Assembly: GCA_023411445.1 (NCBI GenBank)
Contig: JAEYOT010000421.1
Coordinates: 1 to 6,472, forward strand
DNA from: Pseudomonadota bacterium
Lineage (GTDB): Bacteria; Myxococcota_A; Polyangia; Polyangiales; Polyangiaceae
Direction of reading: 5' to 3'
DNA length: 6,472 nt
The notes below the pieces were generated by a model. The model had not been told where the DNA came from and did no database searches. It saw only the letters and a program-made list of their open reading frames with translations. This document shows positions 1-6,472 of this stretch, in pieces. Each line of letters starts with the position of its first letter. Position 1 is the stretch's first letter. A program made the translations under genes and the position numbers.

Positions 1-2188
<2,188 letters not shown>

Positions 2189-2242
2189 CACGTGAGGAGG
2201 GGCTCGGCGGGTGGGCACCCACCGCCAAACCTGCGAGCCTGC

Positions 2243-2271
2243 ATTCTAACCGACCAAAGCCCGCTTGCTAG
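2243..2271 (-). promoter_or_regulatory. Candidate sigma70-type promoter of the kinase gene
   Basis: Read on the minus strand, TAGAAT (2248-2243) matches five of six bases of the -10 consensus. Seventeen bases upstream lies CTAGCA (2271-2266), which matches only three of six bases of the -35 consensus. Transcription would begin near 2236, giving a leader of about 48 bases to the GTG at 2188. The strong -10 with a weak -35 fits a regulated promoter, but chance cannot be excluded. Confidence 0.3.
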
Positions 2272-2274
2272 CGG
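2261..2274. promoter_or_regulatory. Inverted repeat overlapping the kinase -35 region
   Basis: CCGCT (2261-2265) and AGCGG (2270-2274) are perfect inverted arms around TGCT. Allowing one bulged base, the arms extend to AGCCCGCT and AGCGGCT (2258-2277). The repeat overlaps the proposed -35 box of the kinase promoter, where a bound repressor would block polymerase. It could also be a chance GC palindrome. Confidence 0.25.
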
Positions 2275-2326
2275 CTATCTGGTGGCCCCCTCCCCCAGGT
2301 CCGGGCCGCGCGCGCTGCCGGTAAGG

Positions 2327-2365
2327 CGGCTTTTTAACGGCTTTCGGGCCGAAGTAGCCGGCTTC
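2327..2365 (+). repeat. Three phased direct repeats CGGCTTY upstream of the MshEN gene
   Basis: CGGCTTT occurs at 2327-2333 and 2338-2344, and CGGCTTC at 2359-2365. The starts are 11 and 21 bases apart, about one and two helical turns, so all three face the same side of the DNA. They end 27 bases before the ATG at 2393. This is the arrangement expected for a regulator that binds as a row of monomers or dimers, but no family is identified. Confidence 0.3.
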
Positions 2366-2378
2366 CGGCCAATAGAGG

Positions 2379-2384
2379 TAGAAT
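2379..2384 (+). promoter_or_regulatory. TAGAAT -10-like box close to the MshEN start
   Basis: TAGAAT matches five of six bases of the -10 consensus and ends eight bases before the ATG at 2393. If used, transcription would start at or just before the ATG, giving a leaderless or nearly leaderless mRNA. No recognisable -35 box lies 16-18 bases upstream, but the phased CGGCTTY repeats are there, which would fit an activator-dependent promoter. Confidence 0.2.
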
Positions 2385-2392
2385 TGAAGGAT

Positions 2393-3349
2393 ATGTCCAC
2401 GGCCCGCGTCAGGCTCGGAGAGCTCCTCGTCGAGGCGCACATCATCACCCGTGAGCAGCTCGACGACGTGCTTTCGCTGCAGAAGCGCGACGGGCGCCGC
2501 ATCGGCACGTTGCTGGTGGAAGCCGGGCTCGTGAGCGAGACGCAGGTCACGCAGATCCTGAGCCAGCAGCTGGCGGTACCCTGGGTGTCGCTGTACCACA
2601 TCGAGTTTTCGCGGCAGCTGCTCAACCTGGTGCCACAGGAGCTGGCTGAGCGCTTCTGCTTGGTACCAATCTTCGTGCGGCGCGTGCGCGGTTTGGGCCA
2701 AACGCTGTACGTGGCCATGGACGACCCTAGCGACGAGCGCGCTCACGCGGAGGTCTCGCAATTCGCCGGGTTGCCGGTGCGCGCCATGATCGCTCCCCCC
2801 ACGGACATTCGCTCCGCCATCCGCGCCTACTACGGAGCCGGCAACGATTCGCCCTCCTTGTCCGAGGCCGTGGCGGAGGTCGAGCGCCAGAGCCAGGTAG
2901 ACCTCGAGCCGCCCCCGGTCGCAAAAGCTCCCCCTGCGAATCCAGCGGCAGCCGCCCCACCGGCCCCGCCCACGACGCTGGACGACGACACCCCGGAGAT
3001 CGAGGTCTCCGAGATCCCGCTGCCCCGCCGCGGCAAGGGCAAGGGGCCGCGCATGGTCACGCTCACGCTGCTGGACGGCACCAAAGTGAACCTGCCAGCC
3101 AAGACCGCGCCGCAGCGCCGGCTACCGAGCGACCCGCCCGTGAGCGAGAAGCCGGGCGCTGCCGGCGAAGCACTGACGGCGCGCGATCTCACCGCCGCGC
3201 TCAGAGCGCTGGCTCATGGCGCCGACGCGAGCGAGATCTTGGGCGAGAACGTGCGCTGGGAAGCGCTGTTCAGCGCCTTGCTCTCCCTGATGCTGAAGAA
3301 GCACCTGATCGCAGACTGGGAGTTTGTCGAAGAGTACAAGAAGGTGTGA
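2393..3349 (+). CDS. Stand-alone MshEN/GspE N-terminal-domain protein, probable c-di-GMP receptor
   Basis: This 318-residue protein has no ATPase domain. Residues 1-150 match the N-terminal domain of type II secretion/type IV pilus ATPases. Two 24-residue motifs, R7-L-G ... Q30 and R36-I-G ... Q59, are separated by exactly five residues, the arrangement known for the MshEN c-di-GMP-binding domain. Hydrophobic positions fit, but motif 1 has H16 where glycine is usual; motif 2 keeps G45. A Pro/Ala-rich acidic linker follows (about 170-212), then a short beta-type segment (220-235, MVTLTLLDGTKVNLP) and a helical C-terminal region (260-318) with KKHLIADWEFVEE, perhaps a partner-docking domain. 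It is probably cytoplasmic and divergent from the kinase gene. Start: ATG 2393 has GAAGG only two bases upstream, whereas an in-frame TTG at 2384 has AGAGG (2374-2378) at good spacing and would add three residues. The longer open frame upstream is antisense to the kinase and is not coding. Existing databases would probably call it GspE-like; it is not a secretion ATPase. Confidence 0.9.
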   Translation: MSTARVRLGELLVEAHIITREQLDDVLSLQKRDGRRIGTLLVEAGLVSETQVTQILSQQLAVPWVSLYHIEFSRQLLNLVPQELAERFCLVPIFVRRVRGLGQTLYVAMDDPSDERAHAEVSQFAGLPVRAMIAPPTDIRSAIRAYYGAGNDSPSLSEAVAEVERQSQVDLEPPPVAKAPPANPAAAAPPAPPTTLDDDTPEIEVSEIPLPRRGKGKGPRMVTLTLLDGTKVNLPAKTAPQRRLPSDPPVSEKPGAAGEALTARDLTAALRALAHGADASEILGENVRWEALFSALLSLMLKKHLIADWEFVEEYKKV

Positions 3350-3360
3350 GCAAAGCTCAC
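3346..3360. terminator. Small bidirectional hairpin shared by two convergent genes
   Basis: GTGAGC (3346-3351), AAA and GCTCAC (3355-3360) form a perfect six-base-pair stem with a three-base loop. It contains the TGA of the MshEN gene (3347-3349) in one arm and the TGA of the small minus-strand gene (3359-3357) in the other. Neither side has a U-tract, so it would be a weak intrinsic terminator at best. Confidence 0.35.
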
Positions 3361-3485
3361 TGAAAGATTCGAAGGTGGCCGAGCAGGTACCACAGCACGA
3401 CGAAGACCAAGATCGTGCTGAAGCAGCCCCCGCCCAGCTTCTTGGCGCCCCAACCTGCCGCGAGACCACCTAACAACTTGCTCAA
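3357..3485 (-). CDS. 42-residue single-pass membrane protein, unknown function
   Basis: The frame reads (M/L)SKLLGGLAAGWGAKKLGG, then GCFSTILVFVVLWYLLGHLRIFQ and stops. A Gly/Ala-rich basic N-terminus (KK at 15-16) is followed by a hydrophobic helix at about 22-37 and a short tail with one arginine, so one membrane span with the N-terminus inside is likely. The start is taken as TTG at 3485, which gives the natural SKLL beginning. There is no good ribosome binding site; the frame opens at 3531 and has another TTG further upstream. It lies 102 bases downstream of the methyltransferase on the same strand and ends seven bases from the convergent MshEN gene. Reasons to believe it: coherent membrane-protein composition, clean placement in an otherwise empty gap, and a stop inside the shared hairpin. 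It resembles short Gly-rich hypothetical proteins I recall from deltaproteobacteria, but I cannot confirm a match. Confidence 0.5.
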   Translation of the reverse strand: MSKLLGGLAAGWGAKKLGGGCFSTILVFVVLWYLLGHLRIFQ

Positions 3486-3568
3486 GGCCGCGCTTAAGCA
3501 GCGGCCATGCCAGCGCGAACGCGGCAAAATTCACAGCTTGTTACGGCAGCAATGCCCCCGCGCGGCGA

Positions 3569-3589
3569 GACGCCACGTGCAGGCGCGTC
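3569..3589 (-). terminator. Weak hairpin at the end of the methyltransferase gene
   Basis: GACGC (3569-3573) and GCGTC (3585-3589) form inverted five-base arms around an 11-base loop, overlapping the stop codon of the methyltransferase. There is no U-tract on the minus strand. It may slow polymerase or mean nothing; a transcript reading on into the small membrane gene is equally possible. Confidence 0.18.
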
Positions 3590-4853
3590 ACGCCGGTGCG
3601 AGCGCCCGACACAGCACGAACTTGAGGTAGCGCCCCTCCAAATGCCCCACACCGTAGGGGTGATCGACGTCGTGAGCAGCTTCGTGCAGCACGGTGACAC
3701 GATGACGACGACCGGCGGCGGCGGCGATGGTCTCGCGGAACGCGTCCGGTGAAACTTGCGAGGTGCAGCTGGCAGCGGCGTACCAGCCGCCCTCGTTGAG
3801 GACCGAGAGCGAGGCGGCGTGCAGCTTCTTGTAGGCGCGCAAGGCCGAGAACAGCTCGGCGCGTGAGCTGGCGAAGCTAGGCGGATCCGCGATTACGAGG
3901 TCCCAGCGCTCACCCTGCGCGCGAGCGCGCTCCAAGAACTCGAACACGTCCGCGGCAACCCCCAGGTGCCGCTCCGCGCCGAAGCCGTTGTGCGCGAAGT
4001 TCCGCTCGGCCGCCGCGATGGCGGGCGCGGCGATGTCCACGCTGGTGACGTGGCTGGCGCCGCCAGCCGCGCACGAGACCGAGAACGCGCCGGTGTACGA
4101 GAACAGGTTCAGCACGCGTAGGCCTTGCGCGCGCTCCCGCAAGAAGCGGCGATTGGCGCGGTGATCGAGGAACAGGCCCGTCTTCTGACCGGCGGCCAGA
4201 TCGACCTCGTAGCTTAGGCCATGCTCGCGGATCATCACGAGCTGTGGCGGCGGCTCGCCCGCGCGGTGCCGGAGCTCCGAGCTGCGCTCTTTGCGCCGCG
4301 TGGTTCGCTCGCACACGCCGCGGATGTCCGGCTGCTTGGCGAGCGCGGCGACGACCCACTCGACCACCCGAGCCAGCGCGCTGCTGTAGGCGATCACCAC
4401 GGCAAAGCCGGCGTAGACGTCCACCACCACGCCCGGCAGCCCGTCGCCCTCGCCGAACAGCAAGCGGAAAGCGTCCGTGTCTGGCGGCAGCAGCCGACGG
4501 CGCAGCTGCCAAGCCTCCTCCACGCGCGCCTCGACCCAAGCAGCGTCAGGCCGCACGCTGCGCGAAAAGACGCGCAGCGCGATCGGCGACTCTTCGTCCC
4601 ACAGCGCGAAGGCTTCGAAGCGGCCGCTCTGCACCGGCACGAAGTCGCCGTGCCGCGCGCGAAAGCCAGCCGGCACGTGGTCGCGGTAAATCCAGGGATG
4701 GCCGGCGCTCAGACGTGATTCCAGCGCGTCGGGCAAGCTCAAGCGCGATGAATCGCGCGATGGCGATGGGGTGCGTTGCTGCGAGGCGCGCGCGGATGGT
4801 GCGGTTGGCGGCCGGGCTCGTTCTCCGCGGCCGCGCTGCGGACGCCGCTTCAC
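3588..4853 (-). CDS. rlmI: RlmI-type 23S rRNA (cytosine-C5) methyltransferase
   Basis: This 421-residue class I SAM-dependent methyltransferase belongs to the RlmI/COG1092 family. E. coli RlmI makes m5C1962 in 23S rRNA and has 396 residues. An N-terminal PUA-like part (about 38-105, GHPWIYRDHV at 51-60) is followed by the family motif GQKTGLFLDHRANR (222-235), SAM motif I VLNLFSYTGAFSV (247-259), the acidic SVD (271-273), motif IV DPPSF (323-327) and ASCTSQV, with C363 at the position of the family SCS motif and expected to be the nucleophile. DHPYG (397-401) and LEGRYLK (405-411) also fit the family. The first 35 residues are a basic, low-complexity extension not seen in E. coli. The GTG start at 4853 overlaps the TGA of the LacI-family gene (GTGA), which implies translational coupling and supports the start despite the extension. 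The exact target base could differ among family members. Confidence 0.9.
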   Translation of the reverse strand: MKRRPQRGRGERARPPTAPSARASQQRTPSPSRDSSRLSLPDALESRLSAGHPWIYRDHVPAGFRARHGDFVPVQSGRFEAFALWDEESPIALRVFSRSVRPDAAWVEARVEEAWQLRRRLLPPDTDAFRLLFGEGDGLPGVVVDVYAGFAVVIAYSSALARVVEWVVAALAKQPDIRGVCERTTRRKERSSELRHRAGEPPPQLVMIREHGLSYEVDLAAGQKTGLFLDHRANRRFLRERAQGLRVLNLFSYTGAFSVSCAAGGASHVTSVDIAAPAIAAAERNFAHNGFGAERHLGVAADVFEFLERARAQGERWDLVIADPPSFASSRAELFSALRAYKKLHAASLSVLNEGGWYAAASCTSQVSPDAFRETIAAAAGRRHRVTVLHEAAHDVDHPYGVGHLEGRYLKFVLCRALAPA

Positions 4854-5884
4854 ACCTTCTTGTCCGAGCTCGGGCCGGTGCTTTGCCGGACGATGAGATC
4901 CATCGGGAACTCGAGCACCGAGCGATCGTGGGACTCGCCGTTCATCTGCGCCATCAGCGAGCGACAGGCGGCCGCGCCCATGGCGCGCATCTGCTGCCGT
5001 ACGGTAGTCAAGCCGGGCCAGAACAGGCTGGCGGCGGGCACGTCATCGTAGCCCACCACCGAAACGTCCCGCGGTACGGAGACTCCGTGCGTCTGCAGCG
5101 TGCGCAGGAAGCCGAGCGCCATCACGTCGTTGGCGCACACCACGGCCGTGGGGGCGCGCCCGCGCGGCATCTTCAGCCATTTCTCAGCGAACGCTACGCC
5201 CTCCAGCAGGTGGTAGCGCGGCGCGAAGACCAGAAACTGCGGCTGGATCTTGATGCGCCGGAGCGCCAGGCCCTCTTCGAGACCCTGGGCGCGCTGGCGG
5301 CTATCCAAGGAGTCCTCCGGCCCACCGAGGTAAGCGATGCGGCGGTGGCCGAGCTCGTACAAGTGCTCCGCGATCTCGCGGCCCGCGTCTACGTTGTTGC
5401 TGCGCAGCACCGCGCCGCCCTTGAAGCTCTCGTCAGGCGTGATCAGCGCGATGGCGAGCTTGACCTTGCGCGCAGCCTCCACCAGCGGCTTCTCGCGGCG
5501 CCCGGGGCGGGCGAAGATCAGGCCATCTACCCGGTGCTCGCGGATCCACGACGTGACGGTGGCCGAGTCGTAGGTGCCGCGCAGCACCAAGCTGCCGACG
5601 AGCAACGAGATATGCTTCGAGGTGAGCTCCTCCTCGATGCCGCCGAGGATCTGCGTGATCCACTCGTTCTGGCTGTCCTCCATGACCAAGCCAAAGGAGC
5701 CGGCGCGACCGAGCGAGAAGTTGCGAGCCGTGGTCCAGGGCGTGTAACCCAGCTTTTGGATCACCTTGGCCACGCGCGCTCTCACCTCCGCGCTGGCGTA
5801 GCCGCCGTTGATCACCCGGGAAACGGTGCTCTTTGAGACTTTGGCGTGCTTGGCGACTTCGGCGATGTCGGGACGGCGAGACAT
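4850..5884 (-). CDS. LacI-family transcriptional regulator
   Basis: From the ATG at 5884 the protein has 344 residues, normal for the family. The helix-turn-helix is at once N-terminal (IAEVAKHAKVSKSTVSRVIN, 7-26), with K18-S19 in the positions that set operator choice in LacI (its Y17-Q18). A hinge follows (ARNFSLG, 53-59), then a periplasmic-binding-protein-like ligand core: NNVDAG (163-168), GHRRIAYLGGP (179-189), SRQRAQG (195-201, with R198 at the family ligand arginine), ANDVMALG (251-258), VSVVGYDD (274-281) and LTTVRQQM (292-299). The ligand, usually a sugar or nucleoside, cannot be told. Oddity: F56 lies where the hinge usually has the DNA-inserting leucine. An in-frame GTG at 5929 would add 15 residues before the DNA-binding domain, and neither start has a clear ribosome binding site; ATG 5884 fits family length best. 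It overlaps the downstream methyltransferase by four bases. Palindromes upstream suggest autoregulation. Confidence 0.93.
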   Translation of the reverse strand: MSRRPDIAEVAKHAKVSKSTVSRVINGGYASAEVRARVAKVIQKLGYTPWTTARNFSLGRAGSFGLVMEDSQNEWITQILGGIEEELTSKHISLLVGSLVLRGTYDSATVTSWIREHRVDGLIFARPGRREKPLVEAARKVKLAIALITPDESFKGGAVLRSNNVDAGREIAEHLYELGHRRIAYLGGPEDSLDSRQRAQGLEEGLALRRIKIQPQFLVFAPRYHLLEGVAFAEKWLKMPRGRAPTAVVCANDVMALGFLRTLQTHGVSVPRDVSVVGYDDVPAASLFWPGLTTVRQQMRAMGAAACRSLMAQMNGESHDRSVLEFPMDLIVRQSTGPSSDKKV

Positions 5885-5888
5885 GATG

Positions 5889-5903
5889 CTGTGCAGCGCA
5901 CAG
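5889..5903 (-). promoter_or_regulatory. Perfect hairpin four bases before the LacI-family start codon
   Basis: CTGTGC (5889-5894), AGC and GCACAG (5898-5903) form a perfect six-base-pair stem with a three-base loop. In the mRNA it covers the place where a ribosome binding site should be for ATG 5884, which may explain why none is visible and may limit translation. As DNA it could equally be a second operator. If translation starts at GTG 5929 it lies inside the gene. Confidence 0.3.
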
Positions 5904-5921
5904 TACTCGGAGACTGGTCCT

Positions 5922-5952
5922 GGTTCCACATGGTTCCAGATCGGACTGGAAC
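5922..5952. promoter_or_regulatory. Candidate LacI-type operator with extra half-site
   Basis: GTTCCAG (5933-5939) and CTGGAAC (5946-5952) are perfect seven-base inverted arms. The dyad centre falls exactly between C5942 and G5943, and the central CG is the usual signature of LacI-family operators; eight of ten base pairs of the dyad match. The half-site GGTTCCA is repeated directly ten bases away (5922-5928 and 5932-5938), one helical turn. The dyad lies 49-68 bases upstream of the regulator ATG, a natural place for autorepression. Confidence 0.5.
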
Positions 5953-5962
5953 GCGCGCCACA

Positions 5963-5990
5963 GCTCGGGTCCGAGGCGCCGGCCCCGAGC
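5963..5990 (-). terminator. GC-rich hairpin after the thioredoxin-like gene
   Basis: GCTCGGG (5963-5969) and CCCGAGC (5984-5990) form a perfect seven-base-pair stem, with two more GC pairs inside after one mismatch and an eight-base loop. It begins three bases after the stop codon of the thioredoxin-like gene. There is no U-tract on the minus strand, so it may act with Rho or simply protect the transcript end. It separates that gene from the LacI-family regulator. Confidence 0.5.
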
Positions 5991-5993
5991 GGG

Positions 5994-6461
5994 TCAGTTG
6001 CCGACCAAGGCCTTCAATGCCGGGAGATCCTGGTCCTCCAGCGCACCCTTGACGACGCAGCGCAGCTTGCCCTTGGCGTCGAAGAGCAGGTGGAAGGGCA
6101 GCTCCGGATCCGGCTCGAGCCCAGCGGCCTTCAGCCAGTCCTCGCGCTCTTTGCCCTCCTTGAGCCAGTAGCTGCGACGTAGGCCGGCTGCGCCCTGGGA
6201 GGCCAGAAAGCCCCTCAGCTGTCGCTCGTCGTCGTCGATCGAGATGAAGGCGAGCTTGAAGCCGGCCGACACCTTGGCGAGCTCCTGCTGAAAATGAAAC
6301 AGCCGCGGGATCTCTTCCTTGCAGGGCGCGCACCAGGCGGCCCAGAAGTTGACCCAGGTGTAGCCGCCGCCGAGCTCGAGCGCCGCTGGCAGCGGTGGCT
6401 CGCCGCTGGCCACCGCCTGCGACAGCGGCTTCTTCGGTGCGGCGCGCCTCGGGGCGCTCAT
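5994..6461 (-). CDS. TlpA-like thioredoxin-fold thiol-disulfide oxidoreductase, N-terminus may lie outside window
   Basis: 155 residues are visible from the ATG at 6461. The active site is WCAPC (C44, C47) after the strand TWVNFWAAW, followed by KEEIPRLF, as in TlpA/ResA proteins that reduce disulfides outside the cytoplasm, for example in cytochrome c maturation. P122 (ELPFHLLFD) is in the place of the cis-proline next to the active site, and an extra C135 is present. From this ATG there is no signal peptide, only a basic/Ala/Pro-rich tail of about 20 residues. The frame remains open to the right edge (three more whole codons without a stop), so a longer protein with a signal sequence, lipobox or membrane anchor beginning outside the window is likely. 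A hairpin follows the stop and a LacI-family gene lies 109 bases downstream, so it is probably a separate transcription unit. The redox partner is unknown. Confidence 0.88.
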   Translation of the reverse strand: MSAPRRAAPKKPLSQAVASGEPPLPAALELGGGYTWVNFWAAWCAPCKEEIPRLFHFQQELAKVSAGFKLAFISIDDDERQLRGFLASQGAAGLRRSYWLKEGKEREDWLKAAGLEPDPELPFHLLFDAKGKLRCVVKGALEDQDLPALKALVGN

Positions 6462-6472
6462 CTGGCCAGCGC

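Noticed and set aside
2281..2322. GC-rich tract between the divergent promoters, tested as a sigma54 site or riboswitch
   Set aside because: No GG-N10-GC element with flanking consensus and no conserved RNA fold could be recognised.
2343..2353. TTCGGGCCGAA palindrome upstream of the MshEN gene
   Set aside because: Short GC palindromes are expected in DNA of this composition. It overlaps the more convincing phased repeats.
3336..3349. Fourteen identical bases (ACAAGAAGGTGTGA) at the ends of the MshEN and LacI-family genes
   Set aside because: Both encode a lysine-lysine-valine end and a stop in unrelated proteins. It is most simply coincidence, with no flanking similarity.
3214..3534. 106-residue minus-strand frame covering the small membrane gene
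   Set aside because: It reads through the MshEN coding end in antisense, and its middle is Arg-rich. The neighbouring frame gives a far more protein-like membrane sequence with a clean stop.
4244..5836. 530-residue plus-strand frame
   Set aside because: It is antisense to the LacI-family and methyltransferase genes, both with clear family motifs. Its Arg/Ala-rich composition is typical of GC-rich shadow frames.
5885..5929. GTG start adding 15 residues to the LacI-family regulator
   Set aside because: LacI-family proteins begin almost directly with the helix-turn-helix, and the extension lies close against the candidate operator. It is kept only as an alternative.

Overview
The window is GC-rich, with G/C-ending codons, long spurious antisense frames, GTG/TTG starts and a giant kinase-ATPase regulator. 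Together with a stand-alone GspE-N-terminal-type protein, this suggests a Myxococcota (Polyangia/Sorangium-like) chromosome. That placement rests on gene style and has not been tested by a search. No tRNA, rRNA, CRISPR, insertion sequence or phage feature was seen.

Layout. Positions 1-2188 (minus) hold most of a large cytoplasmic Ser/Thr protein kinase fused to an AAA/STAND-type ATPase. Two zinc ribbons bracket the kinase domain, and the C-terminus runs off the left edge. A 204-bp intergenic region (2189-2392) separates it from a divergent plus-strand gene, 2393-3349. That gene encodes a stand-alone MshEN/GspE-N domain with a near-perfect two-motif (24-5-24) c-di-GMP-binding signature, a Pro-rich linker and a conserved-looking helical C-terminus. 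The intergenic region has a TAGAAT box on each strand, an inverted repeat at the kinase -35 position and three helically phased CGGCTTY repeats on the other gene's side.

All remaining genes are on the minus strand. From right to left they are a TlpA-like thioredoxin-fold protein (stop at 5994), a GC hairpin, a LacI-family regulator (5884-4850), an RlmI-type 23S rRNA (cytosine-C5) methyltransferase (4853-3588) and a 42-residue single-pass membrane protein (3485-3357). The regulator and methyltransferase overlap by four bases (GTGA). A palindrome with a central CG and an extra half-site lies upstream of the regulator and is a good candidate autoregulatory operator. The small membrane gene is convergent with the MshEN gene, and both stop codons lie in the arms of one hairpin.

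How they might work together. The divergent pair suggests a link between Ser/Thr phosphorylation and c-di-GMP sensing, but this is inference from position and shared control DNA. The regulator/methyltransferase coupling would place an rRNA-modifying enzyme under a LacI-type repressor of unknown ligand. No complete new system can be proven from this window; the kinase/MshEN pair is the best candidate for one.
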